Shown piece by piece: positions 23,519 to 37,704 of a stretch of 64,000 nucleotides of DNA. This DNA is from Pachypanchax playfairii (taxonomy: Eukaryota > Chordata > Actinopteri > Cyprinodontiformes > Aplocheilidae): positions 1,268,076 to 1,332,075 of the forward strand of contig SSNP01000081.1 of the NCBI GenBank assembly GCA_006937955.1, read 5' to 3'. The position numbers were made by a program, and so were the translations under genes. Under the pieces are notes generated by a model. The model did not search any database and was not told the DNA's origin. It was given only the letters and a program-made list of their open reading frames with translations. The number at the start of each line of letters is the position of its first letter. Position 1 is the first letter of the stretch.

Positions 23519-24162
23519 TGGTGCGTTCACGCCGGCCCAACAGTCAACGTCAGAAGCGGCAAGTTTACATGTAAAGTCTATGGTGGAGTGCGTCAGACAG
23601 ACGTCAACGGCTCTGCGGCGCTTTGTGAGCGTTAAGAGCGGCAACTTTTCAAGCTTTTCGAGCGTTTGAGGTGTTGACGCTTGAAACAATTGAAAAGCTC
23701 GAAACGCAGAAAGTTCAGCTAGCTAAACTTTTGACGCTCTTGAAGCGGCATGTCAACCAATCAGAGCGTCTCATTGTAGTGACGTACCTGAATGAAGCAG
23801 GAAGTCTTCAAACAGGGTGCGGGACAGACAGAAGTAGCGCTGGAAGCAAACCTCATCCCTATGTAGCTCCTGGAGCAAATGGTTTAACTCCTCAAACTCA
23901 GAACGCATCTGAAGAATGGGGTGTATCCACAAACGGAGTAAATAAAGCCAAGCCACTCTCTCTAAATGATCCGCCATAGCTCAGAACATCCGATAACAAA
24001 GGAAGCCCCGCCTTCGCGCTCTTTTTAACGGTCAAGTGTTACGAGCTTCAACGCCTACGCACTCTGACTGGCAGGCGTTACGAGCTTCAACTTTCAAGCG
24101 TCAAACTTGGAGCGTTATGAACGATGCTTGACGTTGACAATGTGGCCGGTGTGAACGCACCA
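23519..24162 (-). mobile_element. PIF/Harbinger deletion derivative
   Basis: The termini TGGTGCGTTCACGCCGGCC (23519-23537) and its inverted partner at 24144-24162 match at 18 of 19 positions and extend imperfectly through GTCAACGTC. Flanks TTG/TTA are compatible with the 3-bp target duplication of Harbinger. Subterminal direct repeats GTTACGAGCTTCAAC occur at 24038-24052 and 24077-24091. The 644-bp body contains a minus-strand remnant of the transposase N-terminus, so this is an internally deleted copy of a larger autonomous element. It is richer in CpG than its surroundings. Confidence 0.7.
23771..23977 (-). pseudogene. Harbinger transposase N-terminal remnant
   Basis: A 68-codon minus-strand frame begins MADHLERVAWLYLLRLW and contains a block ending FQRYFCLSRTLFEDFLLHSG. 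The block F.RYF.LSR..F.DLL before the DDE nuclease domain is characteristic of PIF/Harbinger (HARBI1-like) transposases in fish. The catalytic domain is absent because of the internal deletion. The frame ends soon after the motif, so no active enzyme can be made. It lies wholly between the Harbinger terminal repeats. Confidence 0.6.
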
Positions 24163-24280
24163 TTACTGACAGTCAGTAGATGCAAAATGCCACATGCTGT
24201 TTGTTACATTAAAAAAAAATGCTTCTTGCAATAGGCTAATTTATACTAGCAAATTTTGAGTTATTGACAATTTTTAACAT

Positions 24281-24445
24281 CTAATCCAAACAAAAACCAT
24301 TTGAAAATTCATTTTTCCTACAAATATGAATCAGTAAAGTGACGGCTTCAACAGCTTTCTTTTCTTCCCCACAGCAGTGATCGTCCGTTGCCTTCAACAG
24401 CAGCAGTTGTTTTACTGTTTCTTCATCCCACTCGTCCTGAGCCAT
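24281..24445 (-). pseudogene. Possible Myb/SANT-like DNA-binding domain start
   Basis: From an ATG at 24443-24445 (preceded by AAAATC) the minus strand encodes MAQDEWDEETVKQLLLLKAT and about 35 further residues before a stop. The pattern W.(D/E)EE...LL.L.A resembles the first helix of Myb/SANT-like domains found in transposon-encoded DNA-binding proteins. Harbinger elements carry such a gene besides their transposase. This frame lies about 120 bp outside the Harbinger terminal repeat on the same strand. The second and third SANT helices are not recognisable, so it is a fragment at best. It could also be chance. Confidence 0.25.
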
Positions 24446-27400
24446 GATTTTTATTCTGTCCATGTGGACTGATTTCCTCTGCACAATGTATAGCTCTACT
24501 CTCTCACAAATTGTTTATTATGAGGGGGGGGATAGCTCTGCTTTGCAGGTTTCTCCAGGGAGGAGACGTGTCGATGGTAAACGGATGGTGGATTTTCTCT
24601 TCAGGGCTGCTGTGTCGTAGACACAGAGATTAATCTAGACTGGGTGGGTCCGTGTATTCCTGTTGAAAGTGAAGTCAGGAGATCCCATTTACGGTAGCTG
24701 CCACGTTGTATTTTTGGAGCCAGACTCTGATGTGAGGCTGTCAATGGGCTGTACCTCGATAAGGAACTCCTGCCTCCACATAATATACAGTCAGTAATAC
24801 ACCATTAAATCACTGTGTGTGTGCTATCATTCCTTTAACTTCCTCTCTCTTATGCTCTTATTGAGTCTGTTCTACAAAAAGCTGTAATAAGCTCAGTTCT
24901 GATGACTTTTTGAACTTCTTTTTTTTCTGAAGACCTGCAAACAGCCAGTTGAATCCCCACTATTCTCTAAACATCTCACTCTAAGCAGGATATCCCCTAT
25001 GGAACAGCATATAGGTGACATCAGATGATCCTTTTTTTTAAAGTGTGAAATAACAAATTACTGACAAATTAAAAAGATAAATTAATATTTGAACACAGCA
25101 GTAAGATGAGCAGAATGGATCAAGAAAAAGCGATTTTTAAAAACTTCTTTTGATATAGATTTTATTTTTTAATTAGGGCAAAGTCCTATTTATTTATATG
25201 GTGGAGGCGGGACTATGTGTACTGAAGCCAGCTATTAGGGCTCAACTTCTTCCATTTTCGAGTTTAAATATTATGTAAGTTGATGAGCTCTATCTGTAGA
25301 CTGAGAGTCTATAGGGGGGACTTGAAGACTCTGTCCCACAAAAATAAATGTAAAAATTAACTTTCTGTTTGGACTTTTCACCCACATGCAAATTGTAATG
25401 TTCAGAAAAAATCGGCACGAACCTTGTCAAGATAAAAGCAAACTTTGGTTCTCTTTGGAAAAAAAGATAAAAATATCTCAGTTTGAACAATATGGTGCTC
25501 AGACAGTCTTTGTAATGCTCCGTGATCACTTTATTGATTTTATAAACCTTTTTATTTGTGCAACATAATACTAAATGAAACTGTTCGACATCAGCAAACA
25601 ACCATATTTCACATAAATGAACAGCAAATGAACAAAACAGAAAAAATGAAAAACAAGTTTTTTGCAAATTGAACCAAACTGACATTAAATTGCCATTCAA
25701 GCTTTTCTTGCATAAAATGTGATGATAAGTTCACCTTGACTCTTCAGTCTTTTTTTATTTTGTCCGTCATTCATCAATAGCTCGCTCAGCCTCTTCATGC
25801 ACTACCTTCCCTTCAGCTCTTTCCAATTTCTTTCCCACTCTTCTGGTCTCTGTATTGTATTTCTATTTTCTTAATAAGCCCATTCCCATTCTCCTGTCTC
25901 TCTCGTCTCTTCTACTGTCTATTAGCATCAGATCCAAGGTCAGTGTCTGTACAAATGCTGTCCAGGTTTGGATGAAACTAACTCAATCAGTAGCTCCAGT
26001 TTTGCTTTGTCATGTTTATACCTCTGCAATATTTTGTATTATCCTTTTCTTTGACTTTCTTCTTAAAAACATGCTTATTTTCTAAATGACATTGAACAGC
26101 CCTAAATATGCTGCAGCTTAAGAAAAACGAAGCTAATTAAGAAAACCAATTTGTCAGCTCATGCACTGAAACCCACACAACATATGCATTAAGATGACAA
26201 GGGACGTGTCTCAGACACAAATAACTGAGATTGGAGTAGATATGCGCTGGTAGTGTTTAGAGACTTTCTTAAATCTCAGCCATGAAAAACTCATTATAAC
26301 AATGTCAGCTGATTAACATGTTACCTTCCAGTTTAACTGCAGAAGTGTCACAAACAAGTCCACAAAATGGGAAATGTTCTCAAATGGTTGACAACACTTC
26401 TTGCTTGGAAACTATTTGAATTTTTGTTCCTATTGTGAATATCTTTTTGTGCCTGTGTTCCTTTTTAGTGTTGTGTATTTTAAAAACACAAGTTCATATA
26501 AGGCTAAATAGGGACGCCTCCCAACCGTCTATGACCATGTTGAACAAACATGTTTAAATGACTTCTTCTCACATGGAATTAATATTTTATCTGTATTAAC
26601 AAGCTTCAAACACCAATCAGACATTTATAGTGGACGATGCCTCTTGTCTGTGTACATTTATCTTTTACAGATATCTAAATTCTTCACTGATTTCCTAATT
26701 ATGGTGTTTTTCTGGAGTAAGATGTGCAGTAAGTATAGAGCAACAGTGCATCAGAGCAAAATTCCTTGTGTGTGTAACATAAGTAGAAAAATTAGATTCT
26801 AAACTGTATGACAAACTGAAAATGTGTTGCTTGTCAGTTTTTGCATTTTTTTGTCAAATCCCCTTAGACACACAGATCTGTGGCAACTGAAACAGACAAC
26901 TTTTTATAATACTTTTTATTTTAGATCTGAAATGTTAAGATTTATTTTTGGAGGGGCGTAAAATACATTCTGACTTAAATCCCATAATTAGACGATCATC
27001 CACTTGCTGCTGGAAATGCACATGTTGCACAATATTGGATTCATTTTAGATAAAATATAAAACCTTCTAAAAAGATTTTTATTCTAATTTTACAGGTTTT
27101 GCACCAAATCTCTGCCATCTTTTAAATACTGTTGTCAATCTTGTATGATTAAAAAAATGTATGTTCTAGGAATTTGTCTCTGTTCCGGTGACAGCTTGCA
27201 ATTTAAGCATGTAGCAGGGTTTTAAGTCAGTCAAAAGCAAATCAGGGTCTTGTTCTTGCATTAATATTCTCCAGGTTAAGCCCAATCCTTAATCTGTGCA
27301 TGCAGCGCATCATCTTAGATGTATATCTCTGACTTGGGGTTATACGGCTCCGCTTCATCGTTCGCTGATTATGTGAACTTAATCTTCACAATCGTTCCCT

Positions 27401-30400
27401 GCAGAGAAGTTTTGGAGCACTGATTTCTTATCTCAGTTTTCTCTCCTGAGGTGAAGGAGGCGGGGCCATCTAAGGATTATGATGGTTAATGTAACGCTCT
27501 CGCCTGCAAGATAGAAGTGCATGTAAACTGAAATGCATGTGTGTAAACACACGTCACTGTTTTAAACAGATCTTTGGACACTAAGTGTTGAGATACTGTA
27601 CCGTACACACTGTAAAAAATGTGGCTGTACGTGTGAGCGCGCAGGTGTGCCCTAGCTAATCGAATCCTCATGGGAGAGCCCTGTGAGGCTCTGATTTATT
27701 TGCAGAGTAAATTCATCTCCTGGAAGAAACATCTGCCTCTCTGCTCGAGGCTCTGTGCACACTCTGGATTAGTTAGCTCTGTGCTACACAATGCTGATGA
27801 CTTCGCATGTTTACGGCTTAAATTCACAAAGTGAAGCTCTGCCTATTGACTGAGCAGTTCAATCTGTCTTGTCTGAAATTGTTAAACCCATCTATATAAA
27901 ACTAGAAACCCATAATCCAGCAAACACTATGCATAATCAGAGGCTTTAATCCTGCAGGATCTTCTGAGTATTAACAGGTCATCTCTGAGGGGAAAGCTGT
28001 TTCCTCTTGTGATTGTGCTTGTTCCTAATGTACAATGAATTGCTTTGTGTTATGTTGTGTCAGAATGTCTGTGTGTCTTAAAGTGCTGCTAGTTGTATGT
28101 GTGGGAGATGTTTTCTGACATGTTTCTTGTGCTGTCAAAGCATATTGTGTGTGAGTGATTACTTGTCATCTCGAGCCTTGAGCTTTGCTTACACTCCAAT
28201 CTCGCCACTGTTGTTGCTTTTTTCCTTCCTCACATCTTTCATCTGTTTCTCAGATTTTATAAACATAACAGAATAATGATGTTACGGTCTTCCTTTTACT
28301 GTTTCATGTTTTTTTCCTAAAAACGTTGAACCAGAAACTTATGAATGTCTTTAAACCCCTGCTGGCCTGACTGCAGCCTCCATTTGTCACACGTGCAACA
28401 AGTAAAGGTATAGCTGATGTGGCTGCTGGCAAACTGTTTGCATAACCGCTTTAAAAATACATGCACTCATGTGCAAAATCGCTTTCTTGTATTTTCTATA
28501 TATTTTCACAGTATAGATTTATTTTGTATACAAGCGTTGTTCCCCTCTGTACTGTGGGGTATGTGCACATGTACTGTAGTTTGATTTGTTTTTGTAGACA
28601 TTTCTTTGATATGGGATTTTGTAATTGGTCCCTTTTGCAGCTCTTTCCTGCTACATCTTTGATTTGGATGTTGTCGTTCTGCATCTGCATTATGAGAACA
28701 AACAGTTTCAGCTTTGCCCCTTATTAGACGTATAAATATCGGCTCTGGCTAATGGGAAGCAAAGCAGTGTATTGCTGTATTGATTATGATGACTGCCCCT
28801 CACCACAACAGTCTTCACACTAATCCCTGCCTAATGGCTGCTTTGATTTATAAGTTTGAATCTTATTGTGTGTCAGAGTGTCTGTAAACGTACATGCCAA
28901 AAGAAGCACCACCAGTCTGAAAATAGTCAATTGAAATGAGGAAAAAGTGCATTGAATCATCAGCATAAGAGCCTTCGTTACTCTTTTTTTACAAATTTAG
29001 CACCATTTTTTAAGTCAAACTTCATCCTCCATGTTTCATCTTCTGCGCTGCAAAATAGAATTCAGAAATAAAGAGGTAAATGAACAAAAGGGAAAAAAGA
29101 ACTTGTGCTCTTTCTGAATATGTTACATAGATTTAGCTCTAACGCTACAGAGTTGATGTTTTATAGAAGTCATCCTGACACTGTGAACAACGCTTCTGAT
29201 TACAGAAACTTAAATTAAGTTTTGAGATGACTTCTTATTATCTAAATGTGGTCGTTATTGGCTTCAAGTACCCAAGGTGGAGACGACCAATTAGACTGAA
29301 TAAACTGTAGTTCACGCATCACTGGGTAAACAGATGGTCACGATTGTCTTATTAGGAGGCCGGTCGTACACCTCCAGTAAAATATTCTTATACTTCTGTT
29401 ATTTCTTACTGGAGTCGTGTCCCTGCGAAAGATCACCAAGCTAAATATCTGTATCAAGATGGAGGACTGACTCAGCTGCATGCATGAGGTGAATTTAAAA
29501 AAATAAATCAAATGAATCTTTTTGCTTTCTTTGAAACAGAAAAGTCGATGGCTACCATAAAGACTGACTTTGTGTTTTTTCATTCTGGTGTGAACATGTA
29601 GCACTAAGCGACAGGTTCGGTGACAGCGATGGGGTGAGCTCCAGTAAAGCATCACTGTTTGATGATAACGCTGCCCAGTGGGAGGAAACAGCGGGACGTC
29701 TGAGACAGCTCGGCTTTTGCAGGAGTCGCCTCTCAGCAGGTACAGAGCACTGCTGAGATGAATGCTGATTGTCTCACTGGTTTCCATGTTCAATGATGAA
29801 TGCGAAGGTAAACAAATGCAGCCGCAAATTAAATTCCTGTTGATTTAGTACAAACAAACAAAGGTATGATTACTGAGAATGCTAAAATGTTGATTAATGT
29901 TGGTGTATTTAATATTTGCTTTAGAAAATTCTCTCATACCCCCCCCCCACACACACACACATGCGCACACACACAAACTGTCTGGCATTTGAGGACAGAT
30001 GGAAGCCTCGAGGCTGAATTTTTCTTGCATTCTGACAGTAGATGGGAATTCCATTTTCCCTGTCCTGTGCCCAACATGAACAGGATTTTGAGACCGATTC
30101 ATAATAAAATACTTTTAACTGAGAAAATACCAGTCAGAAAGGAGAAAATATACAATAAAATAATATAATAGTTGTGAGTGTAATTGTTTTTTGTTTTTTT
30201 TTGTATTGTTTGGACCCTGCAAGACTAGCTGTCATCTTGGCATCAGCTAATGGGGATCTTTTTAAACAATAAACAGTGAAGGAAGCTTTATTTTGGGTAA
30301 ACACTGATTCCACTTGATGCAAATTTTCAAACTAAAGGTTTAAAGTTTTGTTTCTGTGTGTAAGACTGTGACCACATGCTGCATTTGGGGACCTTTTTGT

Positions 30401-33400
30401 CATGAATCTGGTCTGATCAGATCATGATTTTGCTTTCTTTCACTTTCTTCCCATATCAGGCTCATGCTGCCCACCTGTGTCTAATTACAACTCATTCTGT
30501 CTCTGCAGTTCATAAGCTCTGCTCTGTCCTCTTGTCCCTGCCAGATTGTCTGTTTGTCTGAGTAGTCCAGTGGCTCATCTTTGTTCATGGATCAGAGTCT
30601 TTACAGACCTGTTTTGCTTCCCTTGACGACTTGCCCCTTCGTGGTTTTGGATTTCTGGATTCATCAGTGTAAGAAAGCCTGTTTACTCTGACAGTGTCTC
30701 TAGTCACAGATTTTTTTTTCATGGTCACTAAGTTACTGACCAACACCTGTCTTGTCACATTGAACCCTGGAATTTGATTAGATTTGTTCATCTGGATTAC
30801 AGACACTGGTGTTTTGGATCTATCATAGTATTAGATCTTTTTTATGACATCATCACTACCAGAAAAGCCCAGTGATACTGTTTGTTTCCTCAAATCAAGT
30901 TTGATTTTTTTTCTATTGTCACCTGTGGTGAGCTGAAGTCAGAAGAGACTCACCTGAAGTGTCTCAGGTGTTGTCCTCCTTCACTGACATCATCCCACTT
31001 TATTTCTCTCATCTTGCCCAGAAACTCTGAAGATTCTTTCCATCCTATAATTCTCTTGTGAATGTTTTCCTCTCATGTTCAACCCTGCTAACAATACATT
31101 TTTTAAATTATCTCTATTTAGCTTTTCCTTTATATAAGAAAAGGTTAAAGTTCTCAAGCTTTTAAATGTATATTTTAAAAAGTGTTTAATATTGAAAAGA
31201 CGGTAAAAATACTTCCATCATTATGGTGGCAACATGCTGACACAGCTTTATACAGTTTTAAATTTGCTGATAATCTGAAGTTTGCATGTGCTCTGTTTGA
31301 TTTTATCTCTGAACTTATAGATACTCAGACTTAAAATACATGTTCACTCATTGTTTCAGTTCAACAGTCTGTTCTGTCCTTTTTGTCTTCTAACTGGAGT
31401 TTTAAAACTCGACATGGTAAATATGGTAAACAAACATGAACATTTTGTATCTGTTAAAGAACCAGGAGGGAAATCTAAATTCAAGTTTAGATGCCATTTT
31501 ATCAAAAATCCAACAAAATGATATGATTATGTAAAGTTTTAGACAGTTTTACACCATGTGAAGAAATGTAATTTTTACTGAGAAACATCAGCTTTCTCTA
31601 TGATATTCACCAGTTGATGTTTGCTGCTGTAAGTGATGCTAATTTCTGGGTTCTTAGCTGAATGAAAACTTTGTGGTATATTTTATTCTTTTGTATTGCA
31701 TTTTTATGGATGCCTTTACAGACATACATACAGCATTTTCTAAAGTTATCATTTTTAAAAAAAATAACTAAATCTAAATCTCAGACTTTGTTCCAACAAG
31801 TGGTGGCTGTCTGTTCCTTCAACTGCTGCCAAGTAAAATAAACGGTTTTGACAAAATCCAGCCACATAAAGAGAGAATAGTTTTCTTGGAAACATTTCTT
31901 CAGATTTGATTCGTAGCTTTTAAATCCAGAGTTAAGAGGAAAGATTGAGAGCAAGTGGATATTTGGAAATCAAACCTTCTGAGAGAGGTTCTTAAATAAA
32001 CACTTTAGAATCCCACAGTAAAACGCTACAGGTTTTGGCTTCAGTTTCAACAATAAAAAACTTAAAAATATTGCAATTATTTTTGGTACCCTCCAAATCC
32101 TATACAAGTAATTTACTTGTGACTTTGAACAAATCTCTCATCCAATCACATTGAGATTTCTTAAATTTCCAAACCACTATTTCCCCCAAAAGGGTATTAA
32201 AAAAATACCATTCAGTTTCATAAACTTGTTGTACTGTTGCATGAAATTACATGCACAAATGAGTAATTAATTAATAGGTGTTCCACAACATTTTTACAGC
32301 TTCCTGACTAAAACAGAAGGCTTATCCAGAATTCCAGACATCTTGAAGAGAAAACAAATTGATTGCACCTTAGTTCTGGAGCTTGGTCGATTCTTACTCA
32401 AGCAATCAATCTGTTTTTACTCTGAGTTCATCCCAGTTTGTCTGCTAAAGTTACTCTCAATTCTGTCTGGTAATTGCCATCCTGTTGTGGTTTACTTCCT
32501 TTTTCTTGGACTTGTTTCTTAGTGCAACATTTTCAATCCTCACAAAACCTGTTTACTTTTAGCTGGTATCGGTATGTTTAAAATATCCATGTTATTTAAA
32601 TCTAGTTACTGTTTTCATGTGCAAAACCAGAGAGATTTAAGATATCAGAGGTTAGAAAAAGTTCAGAATTCTTCTTGTGATAATAAAATGAATCGTTAAC
32701 CCCTGCAAAAACATTTAGCTCAATTTTTAATGCCATTCTGACCCTTGTGTGACCCCTTTTTATCAGCAGGCCTCTCCTCAAAACTGTGTGCACATGCAAA
32801 CAACTGCGTCCATTCTTTGCTATTCTGTTAATCCGCACTCACGTCTTTTGCCTGATTGTTTGTTTTAATCTCTAAACAACGTATCACAGAAACACATTTC
32901 AGATATTCAGCCTTTTTTTTTTTTTTTTTTTTTAAAGCATGGCTCCACTGAGAAGGAAAACTCGTGCCAAGATGAGCAGACAGCGCTCTTCTGACAATGT
33001 GTGGTGAATAATGCAGAAGCTAATCCTCCCTCCAGCCGTTGGCTTGATGGTCATTTAAGGGCGGTTTAGTTTTTTTCTTTTTCTCTGTTAATCTACATGT
33101 AACTAATATGTTTCAATGACACAGCCTGATAAAACTGTACATTCACGTGTTATTTTTACATCTTTACATGGAAATATTTGTGTTTGTACAAAGACGTAAT
33201 ATCCTCCAGTGTGAGTCACAGCAGTGGAAATTAAGCCTCTTCAATAAACAAACACTTCATCTTGACAGATCATTAACTAGACGTTATCTTTCATTAGGCA
33301 CCTCTGCATTACTTATTCAACACTCTTAAGACAATCGTGCTCATTCACAAATGCCTGCAAACGCACACAGAGACCTTAACGATGCAGTAATTTGCCGTGA

Positions 33401-36400
33401 TGTTTTTGAAAGGCAGAATTTGGAGTTTGGAGAATTTGGAGGGAAAAAAATCTGACCATTGGTAAAAAATAAACGCATTACGTCGTCATTGCTAATTCTT
33501 CTGGCTCTCATTCAGCTCATTCATTCCCCACTTGTGTGATAGCACACTGATCGCTCAGCCACTTTACGGATAGACAAGGTAATTAGATTTACAATGAGTG
33601 AGGGAGCAGGGAGGGTTGTAAAGAGCTCGCTGATGAAAAGAGGGATACTGTTATGAGTGTCATGAGAGGAGAAATCGTGGCATCGTGCAGTTCAGATGTC
33701 TGCTGCTCTCATCTCTCTTACTGCATTCAAGTGAAGTGGAACTGACCTATAAAACCTAAAATGCAGTCCTGCCCATCCACAACCAGCGACACGAGCTTCG
33801 CTGCAACATTGAACTCCATCTGTTTGTTTGTAAGATAGTCACACTTTTTCTGTTTGCTCTCTTCATCATAGCTACACACCAGTTTCTGCTCTCCATTCAT
33901 CTCCCTTAGCAGCTTCTACTATAAAGCCTGTACACGTCCCTTAGCCGAGCACACCCGAGCAATCTATCAGAAGGTGATTTTATGGGCTCCCCCTCCCACT
34001 GATAGCTATTTAGCTGTCCTCACCAAACCCAGAACGATTTGTTATTGTAAGTGTTTGTCCGGCACGTTTAGACTCTTTTTGCACTGATGGCACACTGATG
34101 GAAAAAGAGGATGTTTTATGGAATGTTATGACAATTCATTCTGCAGGCAGATCAATGGCGCATCAGGGAAATGGGAAATGGTAATGAGATTGTTGTGAAA
34201 GAGTACAGAAAGGTAACAGATCAAAATTTGATGGGATGATGAGATACGAGGCGACACATTTCTGGATCAGCTCTTCATCTTTGTTCCCATCAATTTAAAT
34301 GGGCTTTTCTTGATATTTAACTCAATCTTTATCTTAGTTTCTGCCTTCGTTGTATTTAAATTAAATGGGAAGAGCCTGTTAAAATATGAAACATTCAATC
34401 ACCATTTGAGGGTCATTAGTTTAGTTAATATTCTTTGAAAATCAACAAATATTCTTGGACAAATTTCTGTATCTCAGTGGAAAATGTTAAGTAATTTAGA
34501 AAATGAAGAGAACCTCTTTCCAAGCATTTACCAAGAATGTCTAAAAGTTTGATTTGTGGGATAAATAACAGGAACTTCCTCTACGGACGCCCTTCACTGG
34601 ACGGGTGACCGCTGCATTAGACATGCAGAGTCAAACAACTATTTACACATTTCATCACATTATTTTGCAAAGTACAGCAAGTTTCATGTCCTCCAATCCC
34701 ATCATTTTTGACAATAAAGCCAAAATCTTCCAAATCCTGCAACTTGCATAACAAAAGCACCAAAAGCCTGACGTTAACAATGTGCAAATTTTTTTCTAAA
34801 AACTGGTGTATGGATGCAGAATATTTGTAAACACATGTTTTGATAAATAGAACTTAAATTAACATGTGCGTGCTTATGCTCCTCCTCAGAAATGTCTGTA
34901 CTCCTTAAGGACACGTGTTTCAGGATTACAGAGGGTTGCAAAAAAAAAACTCCAAAAAAGGGGGACAGAGTGAGAAAAAACCTGCACTTTACACTCATGA
35001 CTTATTCATACAAGTGTCTTTTCTGTTTCAGTCCAGTAAACATAACGAAAAACAACATGATACAACTGCTCTGTACAGCGCGTGAAACCTAAAGCTAAAA
35101 CTGAACAAAATATGAGAAGCAGAGGAAAACAAGCAAGCTGTAAATTTTCGGACACCCACGCTGTCTCAAATTTACCACTCAGATGACAGGAGAGTTATGA
35201 CATGACTGCACGTATATGTGCCACTCGTTCTCGGAGGGTGTCATCCCCGAGGCAAAAGGTGACGTCGGTGGCAGCAACCCATCTGACATCTGTCAGAAGC
35301 TATCACAGTTTTTAAATGCTCGGCGAGACAGCAAACTGACCCGAGTGTCAGCCTAAGTACTTAAATAGCAGGCGACTGGACTTTTACTTCAGTTTCATCC
35401 TCATCCAAAAGGGATTTTTGGCTCAAACAGACCAATTTGGAATTTCAAGCCTTTAGGCTGCTGTTGATTACGCATCTACGTTATACTGGACAGAACAGAA
35501 TGAGCAGTGATCTAGACTTTTCTAAAGTTGCCCTTAACACATGCAGCTCACAGCAGGAGAATTTCTGCTGTGTGAAATATGAGAGGTGATGAGGGGGAGA
35601 GTCTGTCAAGAGAACACAGGAGGCATGATAAACAGCATAATTGAAATCAGTGTTTCTTTTCCAGCACATTAAGAATGATGGATGAGGCTCTTGATGACTG
35701 TTATTTTTGTTTATATAAGCTTTCACTTGATCATATCTGCAATATCGATGAATTGACTAAAAGCAATGTGCAGGACAAAATATTAAAACAAACTTATTGT
35801 GGTGTGTTTTTTTGCAAAATTAAGTTTCTTTGCCACACAGCCGGAAACAGTTCTCCACCAGCTACTTCAAGAATAGAAAAATTAACCTGAAAAAAATGGG
35901 TATTTTAATTACGGCCTTTAAAAATTTTTCAAATTATAATTGTCAGTTTTCCTGGTGTAGATGGCCTCCGGACTGATGAGTAAATACCTGGTCTCATACA
36001 AAATTAATTGCTGCCGCCTTTAAATAAATTTTGTCTCAAAGATCCTTCAGAGGATTTCATGAAAATGGGTTTTTATAAACCTTTAGGTCATGGAAAACCC
36101 TCATCATCCTCTTAACAACACAATAACTCAATAATAGTGTCTCCAGCACAGATCGCTACAGGAGATCCTTCTTGCCCGCAGTTATAACCCTCTACAATGG
36201 CTCCCTAAAGAAGAACTGAGTTACAACATTTAATTTCCCTTCAGGGATTAATTATTTTTTTAATTGAATTGAGTTGCTCTCAGTTTTCTATTTTTTTGCA
36301 TGAAATTCTGTGGTAATTTGTCAGCAGAAACAACACATGCAGCAGTAAAATGCAAATCTGTCGAGGCATCTAAAATTCACATTCTGGGGGGAAATATCTG

Positions 36401-37704
36401 CCAAAATACTAGAGTAATAATGTTTAAATTTTTTTAAAATGATGTTTCTATCACCTGTAAACTCATGACGTGTTCATCGCAGCTGATGTTGTTCATCGTA
36501 GTTTCTGGGAAAACAGACTCAAAGTGAGATTATTTGGGGGAAACATCTCACATGTGTCAGAATTTGTTCATGTTTCCTGAAGGTCACACACTTGAAGGGT
36601 TAATTGTGTACAGTATTTGTGGCTTGGAGGAGGAAGAGGGACGTATTAAACTGAGTGGGAACAGACGAAGGCCAGTTTTATTTAACAGCAGGTTTTGTGA
36701 ATGCATGTTGGTACATTTGGGTGTTAATCTGGATTTGCAGTCATGAAAACGTTCTGTACATTTATCTCTGATGCAATTTGTGGTCATTTTAAAGCTAATT
36801 GGTCTCAATGAAAGTAGAAATCCATCTGCCATCTGAGTAAAGTGTGCTAGTTGGATGTAGTGACATCATACAAAGATCCAAAGAGATGAAGTCTTCAAAA
36901 TGAAGATTGAAGATTCTCAAGAACTCTTTATGCTACTAAAAGAAGTCTCTCAAATTATAAGCCATAAGAATTAAGCTAGTTTTAATTACAAAGATTATTT
37001 TATAGAGTTGAAATGATTGCCAATTTGTCAAGAGGGTGGTGTGTGTGTGCGCGTTCCTCAGTCTCACCGGACCTCATCAATCAGTTCCTCAGTCAGTATT
37101 GGCCGCGTGACCGAGGGAGAGCTTTCAGCTTTGTGTTGTAGGTCGCTGGCTGCAGTGAATAATGAAAAGAATTGTCATTTAGACATTTAGAAGAGCTTTT
37201 AGATGCTACTTAAATATCTACTTAGGAAACCGTGAAGTTTCAAGATGTATTCAGGTTGAGTCTTTTTAAATATAATCCTCTTTAAAATGACTCATCTTTT
37301 TTTTTCCCTCATCTTTTCTGCTGAAGAGCTGATTTTTTCTGACTAACCTGAGTTTCTTTTTCATGATTTGAACCAAAACTGTTCAAGTAAAAACAGAAGT
37401 CTTTTTATGTTTTGCTGTGACCATGCAGTTCATAATATATGTAGTTTTTTTTTCAGTGTGAACAGACACTTGGCTTTGTCAGGAGATCCCAGAGATTTGT
37501 GGCATTAATATTCATGTCACAGTTTGGCTCAGGGCTCAAGGTCAATGGACGGACTGCCAGCGCGCGTGGCAGTAGTTTCCCTTTTTACTTCTGCTTTCTC
37601 TGATTTTTTTTGTTACTTGCAGACTCTTAAACACAACCTGTTCCAGCTGTCCAGGTTGTGTCAATGACAAGGTCCTGCAAGTTTAAGGCTGACTTAAATT
37701 AAAT
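24446..37704. other. Long intergenic stretch with no recognised gene
   Basis: About 13 kb in which I find no coding exon with motif or splice support and no RNA gene. Minor items are a C run followed by (CA)n at 29939-29975 and a T run at about 32914-32934. A G+C-richer islet lies at about 35200-35300, containing TGACGTC. The regions 24650-24790 and 25200-25320 resemble phrases seen in widespread fish repeats, but I cannot define their ends. The stretch may hold distal regulatory elements of kcnip2, but that is inference only. Confidence 0.4.

Noticed and set aside
29338..29793. 151-codon minus-strand frame
   Set aside because: No recognisable domain, no splice support, low-complexity composition. 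Its length is possible by chance in 64 kb on six frames.
35200..35300. Possible coding exon in a G+C-richer islet
   Set aside because: Frames stop quickly and no splice pair or motif supports an exon.
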